Source of the DNA: Candidatus Gastranaerophilales bacterium
GTDB lineage: Bacteria; Cyanobacteriota; Vampirovibrionia; Gastranaerophilales; UBA9579
NCBI GenBank assembly: GCA_028689995.1
Contig: JAQVCB010000022.1
Location: 1-33,178, forward strand
Reading direction: 5' to 3'
DNA: 33,178 bases
Shown: positions 16,192-24,202 of the stretch, piece after piece
Layout of the letters: each line of letters starts with the position of its first letter
Numbering within the stretch: position 1 is the stretch's first letter
Position numbers and translations under genes: made by a program
The notes under the pieces: generated by a model
The model's input: the letters and a program-made list of their open reading frames with translations, nothing else
Databases searched by the model: none
What the model was told of the DNA's origin: nothing

Positions 16192-18039
16192 ATGTCATCG
16201 GACTCATACAGTAATATAAACAACGATAATAGTCAGATTTACTATACATCTAAAGATAATACGGATTTACAGCAGGCTGACATGATTATTTCCGAGCGTG
16301 CTGTTTGGAGAGCCCTGTTTGCTAATATTGGAATAGCCGGAATAAAATTAATATGCTGGTTTTTTAGCAGAAGTTCAGCTATGTTATCTGAGGCTATACA
16401 TTCTGGAGCAGACAGTTTTAACAGTTTATGTCTTTTAATCGGATTAAAAAGAGGCAGCAAGCCTGCTGATAAATTTCATCCGTTCGGTTATGGACTTGAA
16501 GCAAATATTTGGGCACTTTTTGCCTGTATATTAATGCTCATAGGTACAGGGATATCTCTTTATAATGGTTATTTTCGTCTTATTTTAGGATATAACCATG
16601 TCGAGGATCTTTTAAATAATTATCATTTTATAATTATCGCCTTAATTGTCAGTATTTTATTTGAAATTTTTGCCGTTTCAAGTGCAAGTCTTGCAGTAGT
16701 TGAGGAGGCTGAAATTAAAGTAAAAAACAGTTTAGATGCTTTTATTAAGTCATTTAAGTATATAAATCATATTAAAAGCCCGACAACAAAATTTGTCTGG
16801 TACGAAGATACAGCGGCTTTAACCGGTGTAATTATTGCTTTAGTTGCGATAACAATATCAAAGTTTTTTATGCCACAGGCTTTAGCTTATATTCCTGATG
16901 CAATTGCTTCAATTATTATCGGTTTGATGCTTTTAGCTCTTGCTATATATCTTGCAAAAAATAATATGAGCTTTTTAACCGGAGTTGCTGCAAAACCACA
17001 GATAGAAGAAATGATTAAAGATATTGCTAGCAGGGTAAACGGTGTCTCACAGGTTCATGAACTTAAAACAATGGATATGGGAACATCGGGCTTGATTGTT
17101 AATATGGAAATTGAAGTTGACCCTGAAACTCAAGTTAAAGATGCTGATGATATTGCAGATAGACTTGAAGAAAGAATCAGAGAAAAAGTTGGAAACATTG
17201 CCCATGTGACTATTGAAGTTCAAGCTGACGACACAGAAGAGAACTGGAATGAAAAATTTGTTAAAGTAATTGAAGAAGGCAAAGATAGAGGGGTACTAAA
17301 ACCAAGGGAAGCAAAAATGTTTTCCAAATTCTTTGATTTTACCAATACTGTAGTATGGGAAGTTATGATTCCGAGAACAGAAGTTGAATTTATTGATGCA
17401 GAAGCAACTATAGATGAGCTTATTGATGTAATTATTAACTCGGGACATACAAGAATACCTGTTTATAAAGATGATATTGACGATATCATTGGCGTTATCA
17501 ATGCAAAGGATGTATTAAAAGTTCTTAAGAACTGCGAGGATAAAAACAGCATTAAAATAGAAGATCTGGCGAGAGAAATCACCATTGTTCCTGAAAATAA
17601 GTCAATTAGTGATATGCTTAATGAATTCAGCTCTACAAAGAGCCAGATAGCAGCTGTTGTTGATGAACACGGCGGAGTTGCAGGTATAGTTACAGTTGAG
17701 GATATTCTTGAAGAAATTGTTGGTGAGATTTGGGATGAATATGATGTTAGAATTCCTGAAATAATCAAAATTGATGAAAATACTCTTAATATACTTTCCA
17801 AAATGGATATTTCTGATATGAATGAGCGTTTTAATCTCGATCTGCCGACAGAAGATTTTCAGACAATCGGCGGTCTTGTATTTGGTCTGCTTGGCAGAGA
17901 ACCTGAAGTTGGAGACGAAGTTGAAGTAGGTTATATTAAGATGAAAGTAGAAAGCATGGATGGACATAAAATAATCAGGGTTATAATGCATAAACCGGAT
18001 GGTTTTATTGATAAACAAGCAAACGAAGAAGAGATTTAG
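16192..18039 (+). CDS. Cation diffusion facilitator fused to a CBS-pair/CorC_HlyC module
   Basis: A 615-residue fusion. Residues about 38-265 form a CDF (ZnT-like) transporter with HSGAD (His70, Asp74) in TM2 and an ED-x-AALTG signature (205-212), as in the ZnT9-like subfamily. A cytosolic CDF dimerisation domain spans about 268-345. A second half follows: EVMIPRTEVEFID (390-402) with a CBS pair (about 385-510), then a CorC_HlyC domain (about 520-600; TIGGLVFGLLGREPEVGDEV). CorC-type halves normally follow a DUF21 membrane domain in Mg/Co efflux proteins. Here the CDF channel replaces it, suggesting nucleotide-gated metal export. It is followed by era after 7 nt, a place where corC is commonly found. 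The reading frame is continuous, so this is not a sequencing merger of two genes by stop loss at a visible junction. Confidence 0.9.
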   Translation: MSSDSYSNINNDNSQIYYTSKDNTDLQQADMIISERAVWRALFANIGIAGIKLICWFFSRSSAMLSEAIHSGADSFNSLCLLIGLKRGSKPADKFHPFGYGLEANIWALFACILMLIGTGISLYNGYFRLILGYNHVEDLLNNYHFIIIALIVSILFEIFAVSSASLAVVEEAEIKVKNSLDAFIKSFKYINHIKSPTTKFVWYEDTAALTGVIIALVAITISKFFMPQALAYIPDAIASIIIGLMLLALAIYLAKNNMSFLTGVAAKPQIEEMIKDIASRVNGVSQVHELKTMDMGTSGLIVNMEIEVDPETQVKDADDIADRLEERIREKVGNIAHVTIEVQADDTEENWNEKFVKVIEEGKDRGVLKPREAKMFSKFFDFTNTVVWEVMIPRTEVEFIDAEATIDELIDVIINSGHTRIPVYKDDIDDIIGVINAKDVLKVLKNCEDKNSIKIEDLAREITIVPENKSISDMLNEFSSTKSQIAAVVDEHGGVAGIVTVEDILEEIVGEIWDEYDVRIPEIIKIDENTLNILSKMDISDMNERFNLDLPTEDFQTIGGLVFGLLGREPEVGDEVEVGYIKMKVESMDGHKIIRVIMHKPDGFIDKQANEEEI

Positions 18040-18046
18040 ATAAATT

Positions 18047-18943
18047 ATGGCGCATAAATCAGGATTTGTTGCAATTGTTGGAAGACCTAATGTAGGAAAA
18101 TCAACTTTATTAAACAATATATTAAAACAAAAGATAGTTATCACAAGTGATAAGCCTCAAACTACAAGAAGAAGAATCAGAGGAATCTATACTTCTGAAA
18201 AAGGGCAGATTGTATTTGTTGATACACCAGGTATTCACAGACCTTTGCATAAATTGGGCGAATTTCTGTTGGAGGAGGCAAAACTTGCTATTCCTGATGC
18301 GGATTTGATTTTATTTTTGGTTGATGGAAGCGAAAAAGCAGGACTCGGGGATAAATGGATAATTGATAACGTATTAAAAACTGATATACCTGTAGTTCTT
18401 GTTATTAATAAAGTCGATCTTATAAAATCTCTTGAAAAAAGAGAAGAAATTATTTCAGGATACAAGCAGCTTTTTGGAAAAAAATCAATTCCAACTGTTA
18501 AGATTTCTGCTAAAACAGGAAGAAATATCGATACTCTGGTAGATAATATCTATAGAAAATTACCTGCAGGACCGCAATATTTTCCTGAAGAAGATATTAC
18601 AGACCAAAACACAAGAGCTATAACTGAAGAATTAATCAGAGAAAAGATATTGCGTAATACTAAAGAGGAAATTCCACACAGCGTCGCAGTCATGATTGAT
18701 CTTTTTCAGGAAGACGAGAAGCTTGTTAAAATAGCAGCTACGATTTTTGTGGAACAGGATTCTCAAAAAGGAATATTAATCGGTAAAAGCGGTTCAATGC
18801 TGAAAACAATAGGAAGTGAAGCCCGCAAGGATATTGAAGAACTTGTTCAAAAAAAAGTCTTTCTAGAGCTTTTTGTTAAAGTAAAAAAAGACTGGCGTAA
18901 AAAAGATGCCGCGATAAAAGGTTTTGGCTATATTTTAGAATAA
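18047..18943 (+). CDS. era: GTPase Era
   Basis: Era is an essential GTPase that binds the 3' end of 16S rRNA and supports 30S maturation. The 298-residue protein shows G1 GRPNVGKST (about 11-19), the TTRRRIRGI switch (G2), DTPG (G3), NKVD (G4) and SAK (G5). The C-terminal KH domain follows (about 210-295; GILIGKSGSMLKTIG and VFLELFVKVKKDWRKKD). It starts 7 nt after the CDF–CorC fusion and is very likely co-transcribed with it. Era is often next to corC/ybeX-type genes. No clear terminator follows before the convergent methyltransferase gene. Confidence 0.97.
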   Translation: MAHKSGFVAIVGRPNVGKSTLLNNILKQKIVITSDKPQTTRRRIRGIYTSEKGQIVFVDTPGIHRPLHKLGEFLLEEAKLAIPDADLILFLVDGSEKAGLGDKWIIDNVLKTDIPVVLVINKVDLIKSLEKREEIISGYKQLFGKKSIPTVKISAKTGRNIDTLVDNIYRKLPAGPQYFPEEDITDQNTRAITEELIREKILRNTKEEIPHSVAVMIDLFQEDEKLVKIAATIFVEQDSQKGILIGKSGSMLKTIGSEARKDIEELVQKKVFLELFVKVKKDWRKKDAAIKGFGYILE

Positions 18944-18968
18944 TTTTAATAATAATCTTTCAGTTTGA

Positions 18969-19766
18969 TCAATTATTAACAGGTTTATTTAGTACAAGAA
19001 GTCTTGTATCAATATTTGCGGAAATGTCACCAGTTTTAAATATTCCTTTTGGTAAAGTTTCAAAATGAGAACATATATTTGGATTTTTAATAAGCTCAAT
19101 AAGTTTCAGGAAGTTTTTTATAGCTGAATGAATTCCATATTTTGCTTTAAGCTTAGTTATTTCATATTTTTCATAACACTTAAAAGGCGGATTTGGAATA
19201 ATAGCAACTAATTTTCCACCTGGCTTTAGCAAATTATAACAATGCAATACATGAGTAGAAAACTCTAATTTTCCAAAAGGGGGATTCATTAAAATTTTGT
19301 CGTAAATTTCACCGGGATTATATTTTAATATATCTTCTGCGATACAATTAATATTTCTTTCTTTCAGACTTTTTCTGAGAGTTTTATTAATTTCTACGGC
19401 ATCAATTTTAACAGAGTCGCCAAAATTAGATTTAAGATATTCTATAATGTGTCCCTGCCCGGCTGATGGCTCTAATATTATTTCCCCGGCTTTTATTTCA
19501 GCAATATCTGAAATTTTTCTTATAAGTTTATCAGGAGTCGGAACAAATGTTTTATTTATTTCTCTATTTTCTATAGCTATTTTTACAATATCATCTATCT
19601 TTCCAAACGAAATAAGCTTCTGAGCTTTAAGACTATTTAAAAGTTGAAAGCTACTGACGTTTTGTCGATAAAGAATTTTATCAGTATTTTGAATTTCATC
19701 TATTTGTTTTGTATTGATTTTGTATGGAGTATAAAGAATATTTATCCTATTTATACTGTTAATCAT
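18969..19766 (-). CDS. Orphan SAM-dependent methyltransferase (NPPF type)
   Basis: 265 residues. After an N-terminal region with low similarity to anything I recognise (1-70), it has FVPTPDKLIRKI (74-85), motif I EPSAGQGH (99-106) and motif IV NPPF (161-164), then LLKPGGKLVAIIPN. The NPPF tetrad is typical of methyltransferases acting on exocyclic or amide nitrogen: DNA adenine-N6, some rRNA, or protein glutamine. The TP…ILEPSAGxGxI order recalls small DNA adenine methyltransferases. No target-recognition domain or restriction enzyme is adjacent, so the substrate is open. AGAAGAG lies upstream of the start. It is convergent with era. Confidence 0.75.
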   Translation of the reverse strand: MINSINRINILYTPYKINTKQIDEIQNTDKILYRQNVSSFQLLNSLKAQKLISFGKIDDIVKIAIENREINKTFVPTPDKLIRKISDIAEIKAGEIILEPSAGQGHIIEYLKSNFGDSVKIDAVEINKTLRKSLKERNINCIAEDILKYNPGEIYDKILMNPPFGKLEFSTHVLHCYNLLKPGGKLVAIIPNPPFKCYEKYEITKLKAKYGIHSAIKNFLKLIELIKNPNICSHFETLPKGIFKTGDISANIDTRLLVLNKPVNN

Positions 19767-19994
19767 GAAAAATTACTCTTCTAACTGAAATGACAAATGT
19801 ATTTAGTGTATTTAAAAACCCTAAAAGGAAAAAATTGTTCAGAAAGAACAATCTCGTTAAAAAAATTAACATTTATACCAAGGATGAATTCTAAATTAAA
19901 TTACAACACGACAAAATTCTCTGATTTTTTATTGCCGGTTTTAAATGAATAAAACCTGAAAAATAATCGAATCAATATATTAAATTAAGTTTAA

Positions 19995-21812
19995 TTACAC
20001 TTTTGAGACAAGAGAAGGTGCGATAATTATAAACTTTCTTATGAGTTCTTTATCCCATTGAATTCCTGCACCTGCTCTTAAGACTTCAATAGCCTGATAT
20101 AAATTTAATCCTTTTCTGTAGGGCCTGTCACTAATAAGAGCATGGAACGCATCTGCAATTGCAACAATTCTTGCTCCAAGCGGAATATTTACTCCTGCCA
20201 ATTTATCAGGATATCCTGTACCATCCCAACGTTCATGATGATGGATTATAATCGGAATTAAGTCTCTAATTGAACTAATAGGCTTAATAACCTTTTCAAC
20301 ACCTATTCTTGGATGCTGTTTCATTATTTCCCATTCCTGATCATTTAGAGCAGTTTGTTTTCTTAATATAGATTCTGAAATACCAATTTTGCCAACATCA
20401 TGAAGTAATGCACCAAGTTTAATTCTTTCTACTTCAGATGGCGGTAAATTGATTGTTCTTGCAAGAGCTTCCGTATATCTGCAAACTTCCTGTGAATGTC
20501 CTCTTGTATAGGTATCTTTTGCATCAATTGCACCTGCCAGAGATGTTACAACATCAATAATATGACTGGTACAATTCATACTTTCGTTATGGAATTGATT
20601 AACGAGTTCATCTTCAAAGTTTATTCCCCATTGTGAATGTTTCTTTGCAATGACAGCAGCAAGAGAATCAAGAGCCATTTCATTCCAAAAATCGATATCC
20701 TGAGCACTTACAATAGAAGAAATTCCATTATGATATTCTTTATTTCTTGAAATAAGCATAGCCTGTTCCGCAAGAATAAGCACTTTTTCCTTTTGTTTAG
20801 AGCATGTCGGATATGTTGATACTCCTATACTTAGTTTTATTTCACCTATATCATCTATTAGACAGCAGGAAATATTATGATTTATGTATTCTGCCATATA
20901 AATAGCTTTGGCATTATCTACTCCCGGTAAGATAACAGCAATCTCATCTCCGCCATATCTTGCAGCTATATCAATATCTCTAATATTTTGTTTTACTTTA
21001 TTGGCTATCATGCGAATAATTTCATCCCCTTTTGAATGTCCGAATTCACGATTGATTTTAGAAATATTAATAATATCGAAAATTATCACAGAAACCGGCT
21101 GACCATTATATTCTGCATTTTTCATTTCCAAAGATAAATTTTCATGGAAATCTTTATGATTTTTAAGACCTGTTAACGTATCTACATCAGGATTTTTAAT
21201 TAATTTTTCGCTTAAGTTCTTGTTTATAATAAATAACGACAGATAATCAGTCAAAATATTAATTAAATCGGTATTTTGTTGATTTAAAGAAGATGATCCG
21301 GCAATAAAAATGCCCATACATTCGCCTTGATTCATAAGCGGAAAAATGATACCAGGCGAATTTTGAAAATAAGGGACATTTAAAAAGCCAAAATTATCAA
21401 TATTTTTCTTTGTTTTATTTATATAACACTCAATAATAGGATTTTTATACTCACTAAGAATGATTTTTGACGAATATATGTTACCTATATAATCAGTAAA
21501 CTTTAACTGAATATAATTTGCCTTTTTATTAACAAGGCCAATTGCTGTAAAGCTATAACCTAATTTACTTATAGCCGTATTATGTACGCAGCTGAGAATA
21601 TCTTCAGATGTTTTTCCAGATCTGGCTGATGAACAAAAGTCCGAAATTACATCAACAGGATCAATATTTCTTTGATAACCATAAGGTTGTGGAGAATTAT
21701 TATATCCCCCATAAAGGCGATTTGCTGTTTTTCTCGGCATAATAGGATTGCTATGTATATTATGCTCTGATTTCATATTATTTTTATCAGATGTTTTCTG
21801 ATTTTGATTCAC
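19995..21812 (-). CDS. GAF–GGDEF–HD-GYP cyclic-di-GMP signalling protein
   Basis: 605 residues. A polar N-terminal region (1-50) is followed by a GAF-like domain (about 55-200), then a diguanylate cyclase domain (about 205-365) with DTLTGLKN and RYGGDEIAVILPG. The signature is GGDEI (287-291) rather than GGDEF. An HD-GYP phosphodiesterase (about 415-600) comes last, with HDVGKIGI (471-478), HHERWDGTGYP (525-535) and DAFHALISDRPYRKG. It may both make and break down c-di-GMP, or use one domain as a sensor. The start is GTG with AAGAGG upstream. There are no membrane segments, so it is cytosolic. It is monocistronic. Confidence 0.92.
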   Translation of the reverse strand: MNQNQKTSDKNNMKSEHNIHSNPIMPRKTANRLYGGYNNSPQPYGYQRNIDPVDVISDFCSSARSGKTSEDILSCVHNTAISKLGYSFTAIGLVNKKANYIQLKFTDYIGNIYSSKIILSEYKNPIIECYINKTKKNIDNFGFLNVPYFQNSPGIIFPLMNQGECMGIFIAGSSSLNQQNTDLINILTDYLSLFIINKNLSEKLIKNPDVDTLTGLKNHKDFHENLSLEMKNAEYNGQPVSVIIFDIINISKINREFGHSKGDEIIRMIANKVKQNIRDIDIAARYGGDEIAVILPGVDNAKAIYMAEYINHNISCCLIDDIGEIKLSIGVSTYPTCSKQKEKVLILAEQAMLISRNKEYHNGISSIVSAQDIDFWNEMALDSLAAVIAKKHSQWGINFEDELVNQFHNESMNCTSHIIDVVTSLAGAIDAKDTYTRGHSQEVCRYTEALARTINLPPSEVERIKLGALLHDVGKIGISESILRKQTALNDQEWEIMKQHPRIGVEKVIKPISSIRDLIPIIIHHHERWDGTGYPDKLAGVNIPLGARIVAIADAFHALISDRPYRKGLNLYQAIEVLRAGAGIQWDKELIRKFIIIAPSLVSKV

Positions 21813-21958
21813 GTTAGCCTCTTACCTGTATATAAAAAAAATTATTCACATTGTTTTAATAATATTATATATATTAAAAAACAATTCAAATGAAAAAATT
21901 GCGTAAGTGTTTATTAAACACTTATTTCTTTTTATACGATATTTTACTTTTGATTTGA

Positions 21959-21967
21959 ATTATACCA
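21959..21967 (-). promoter_or_regulatory. Extended -10 promoter of the GGDEF/HD-GYP gene
   Basis: On the minus strand TGGTATAAT is a perfect extended -10 box (TGnTATAAT), about 147 bases upstream of the GTG start. No good -35 hexamer is present, as is usual for extended -10 promoters. Confidence 0.45.
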
Positions 21968-22006
21968 TATTTTTATCTTTTATATGCCCAAATACTTTAA
22001 TTAAGT

Positions 22007-22047
22007 CAATACATAAGAACCAGAATGTATTGGTAATACTGGTTCTT
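22007..22047. repeat. Interlocked inverted repeats (pseudoknot-like)
   Basis: CAATACAT/ATGTATTG (22007-22014, 22025-22032) and AAGAACCAG/CTGGTTCTT (22015-22023, 22039-22047) interlock, since each loop holds an arm of the other. As RNA they could form either hairpin or an H-type pseudoknot, although the zero-length first connector makes full pairing strained. A simpler palindrome at 21905-21923 (AAGTGTT/AACACTT) lies between here and the GTG start. Confidence 0.45.
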
Positions 22048-22216
22048 AATGATTAAGAAGTGTAAAATAATGTATTTTTGTACATTAACAAGTGTTATTT
22101 ATACATTTTTAGACCTATACATCTAAATTAATGTTAAGAATTTGTAATGATTTGGATTTAAGAGCCTGTCTTGTTAAAAACTGTAAAATCCAATTATAAC
22201 TGTAAAAGGCTCGTGT

Positions 22217-22300
22217 GAAGCGGGAGTGCTACGCGGAGCGGGAGATGAAAAGACTGAAGCGGAAGCGATCAGCTTTCGCGCAGGCCTAAGAATCTCATTC
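22217..22300. repeat. GAAGCGGGAGTG-type dispersed repeat
   Basis: This GC-rich stretch begins GAAGCGGGAGTG and contains ACTGAAGCGGAAGCGAT and AGCTTTCGCGCAGG. It is similar in order and spacing to 30173-30246 (GAAGCGGTAGTG, ACTGGAACGAAGGCGAT, AGCCTTTGTGTAAG). There is no ORF. Confidence 0.55.
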
Positions 22301-22302
22301 AT

Positions 22303-22363
22303 GACTAAAGTCAAAACAGCTTGTTTGGCAAGGCGTTGGAGGCTTTAACCAAACTCGTTCTAA
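22303..22363. repeat. Dispersed repeat, copy 2
   Basis: A 61-base near-copy of 2441-2500, ending AAACTCGTTCTAA in both. It lies directly next to the GAAGCGGGAGTG-type repeat, suggesting that the two parts form one composite element here. Confidence 0.65.
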
Positions 22364-22394
22364 GAAATAAGATCCAAATAGTCTTTGAATAAAT

Positions 22395-22550
22395 TTATTC
22401 TGAAGAAGACCTTTTTTGCTTTTCTTCAAGATGTCTATCCAGAATTAACTGCTCTTTATGCCCTGTCGATGAAATTCTGCAAGCAGGACAATATTCCTTA
22501 CTATCTTTTAAACTAATAAACTCTTTTTTACATATTTTACATATTGCCAT
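22395..22550 (-). CDS. 51-residue zinc-ribbon protein
   Basis: A small gene encoding MAICKICKKEF followed by YCPACR and a charged, Lys/Glu-rich tail (about residues 32-51). The two CxxC pairs (Cys4, Cys7, Cys21, Cys24) make a compact zinc ribbon, likely binding nucleic acid or protein. The start is supported by AAGG running into an unusual G8 tract (plus-strand C8 at 22557-22564) 6 bases before ATG. It lies downstream of, and on the same strand as, the zinc-ribbon/Gly-rich gene at 22711-23814, but a strong terminator separates them. No family is recognised. Confidence 0.7.
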   Translation of the reverse strand: MAICKICKKEFISLKDSKEYCPACRISSTGHKEQLILDRHLEEKQKRSSSE

Positions 22551-22663
22551 TATTCTCCCCCCCCTTATTAATCATTAGATTAGCAGGTGTGAGTTTAATA
22601 TTCATTGCAAATTTGGATAGATTAATAAGGGATAATTTATTTTTTGATAAAATAATTCGTTAA

Positions 22664-22698
22664 AAAAGGACTTATTAGAAAAACCAATAAGTCCTTTT
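22664..22698 (-). terminator. Terminator of the RRPPQGG-repeat gene
   Basis: A perfect 13-bp stem AAAAGGACTTATT/AATAAGTCCTTTT (22664-22676, 22686-22698) lies 13 bases beyond the stop. On the minus strand it is followed by a T-run. Confidence 0.8.
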
Positions 22699-22710
22699 AA
22701 AATAGAATAT

Positions 22711-23814
22711 TTAATCTTCTTGCGTAGTTTGTTCTACTTGTTCAGCTTGCTTTTGCTGCTTAAACTCCTCTGGAGCATCATCTCTTTCCGCATTCCAGCG
22801 AGGTAAGCTTAATTGTTTTCTAATAATACCTATTCCGACATGAACTCTCCATTCATCCATTTTAAGCTGCTTTGCAATGAATTTATGACAACCTATTGGC
22901 GGTAATGGCAATAATGGAGCATATAAATTTTCGATAGCAGTAATCTGGTCTGGAGTAAGAGCCAATTTTCTCTTTGGATAAGGCATCTTAGGCAGCCTCA
23001 TTTTTTGTCTTACAAGATTCATACCAAAGAATACTTTGTTAGGTTCAAGGTTTATTTCTTTTCCTATTACTTCATGCGCGTCAGGATTAGGCAATGGAAG
23101 CATTTTAACGTATATAGTTTCTATTTGAGCAACCTGTTCTCTGCTAATTAGAAGACTTTTTCTGGCGGCAGGTCTTGCATTGTTAAAACCACCACCTTGC
23201 GGAGGTCTTCTGAATCCGCCACCTTGTTGATTATAACCGCCTTGCGGAGGTCTTCTGAATCCACCACCCTGCGAGGCAAATCCACCTTGTGGAGGTCTTC
23301 TGAACCCACCACCCTGAGGAGCAAAGCCACCTTGTTGATTATAACCGCCTTGTGGAGGTCTTCTAAATCCGTTACCTTGTTGACCATAACCGCCTTGTTG
23401 ATTATAACCACCTTGTGGAGGTCTTCTAAATCCGTTACCTTGTTGGCCATAACCGCCCTGCTGAGGTCTTCTAAAATCTCCGCCTTGCTGATTATAACCG
23501 CCTTGTGGAGGTCTTCTAAAATCTCCACCTTGCTGCGGTCTATATCCGCCGCCATGAAAATTTTCTCTGTTACCATCATTATAGGGCCTTCTTTGAACAC
23601 CTGCATTAGGAAAAGGTCCCTTATTAGACTGATCCTCTTTTTGTGCAGCAGTTTCTGAAGCTTCAGATTTTTCCTGTTGCGGGTTAATAGTCTCAGAATA
23701 AGATTTTAGAGGTATAGGATTTCTATCTGGGTATAAACAACCTGGACAAATAACTCTTTTAGGATTTTTTGTTTCAAATTCAGCGCCGCATTTTGTACAC
23801 TTGTTCAAATACAT
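22711..23814 (-). CDS. Zinc-ribbon protein with RRPPQGG low-complexity repeats and a duplicated C-terminal domain
   Basis: 367 residues in three parts. (1) A zinc ribbon at 6-26 (CTKC…CPGC). (2) A disordered region (about 85-212) of Gly/Gln/Arg/Tyr/Phe repeats built on FRRPPQGG, present seven times with small variations, split by YNQQGG or YGQQGNG spacers. (3) Two tandem copies of a 57-residue helical domain (about 220-277 and 283-341). The copies share LxxxQxxxIExxYxxxLPLP, then H, then IxKxL and VxxGxxxxRxxxxLPR. Sequences like part 2 in RNA-binding proteins promote condensate formation. I do not recognise the C-terminal domain; its helical pattern would fit nucleic-acid binding. A GAGGGG ribosome-binding site and a downstream terminator are present. 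Function unknown; a DNA- or RNA-binding role is inference. Confidence 0.85.
   Translation of the reverse strand: MYLNKCTKCGAEFETKNPKRVICPGCLYPDRNPIPLKSYSETINPQQEKSEASETAAQKEDQSNKGPFPNAGVQRRPYNDGNRENFHGGGYRPQQGGDFRRPPQGGYNQQGGDFRRPQQGGYGQQGNGFRRPPQGGYNQQGGYGQQGNGFRRPPQGGYNQQGGFAPQGGGFRRPPQGGFASQGGGFRRPPQGGYNQQGGGFRRPPQGGGFNNARPAARKSLLISREQVAQIETIYVKMLPLPNPDAHEVIGKEINLEPNKVFFGMNLVRQKMRLPKMPYPKRKLALTPDQITAIENLYAPLLPLPPIGCHKFIAKQLKMDEWRVHVGIGIIRKQLSLPRWNAERDDAPEEFKQQKQAEQVEQTTQED
23185..23553 (-). repeat. Coding minisatellite in the RRPPQGG gene
   Basis: Imperfect tandem units of about 42-60 bases encode the FRRPPQGG repeats. The units are close enough in sequence to allow slippage or recombination that changes copy number in frame, since unit lengths are multiples of three. 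Confidence 0.75.
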
Positions 23815-24202
23815 ATTAAATATTGCCCCTCGTCATATTATTCAGCAAAGATTTATATTTTCAGCTCTCTCCCTTTTGAATATCATTTGCTGCACATCTC
23901 TAAATACGTTAAAAATTAGTTATAATCTTACACTTCCGTATTAAATTGCCACCATTCTCTATTTAAACTATACCATAATTGTTATGTTAAAACTACTTAT
24001 CTTTGTTATAAATTTTAAATTAAACAATTTATTTATACAAGAACAATTAAGTTCTTTTTAAATAATGCCCTGTTGTGTTTTACGTTATGCCTTCTATACC
24101 TAATCACTTTATAAATTATTGTTAGAAATAAGTCAAATAGCTTTTATCAATAGAAGCTGTCTCGAAAATAAAAAATTTAAACTTTTAGACCACTTCTGAA
24201 AG
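23815..24202. other. Intergenic region upstream of the RRPPQGG gene
   Basis: 388 AT-rich bases, the 5' region for the minus-strand gene at 23814 and the 3' region of dtd. A stem AGCTTTTA/TAGAAGCT (24139-24158) lies past dtd but has no T-run. I see no ORF or known riboswitch. Confidence 0.35.

Noticed and set aside
17602-18144. 180-codon minus-strand ORF across the CDF–CorC/era junction
   Set aside because: It is a shadow of two well-supported genes and has no ribosome-binding site or family features.
21813-22200. c-di-GMP (GEMM) riboswitch before the GGDEF/HD-GYP gene
   Set aside because: None of the conserved GEMM core sequences can be seen on either strand.
23185-23553. CRISPR-like repeat array
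   Set aside because: The units are contiguous, imperfect and coding, with no unique spacers of constant length and no cas genes.
23197-23658. 153-codon plus-strand ORF over the RRPPQGG repeats
   Set aside because: It is the antisense shadow of a tandem repeat; the minus-strand frame has a zinc ribbon, a ribosome-binding site and a non-repetitive domain.
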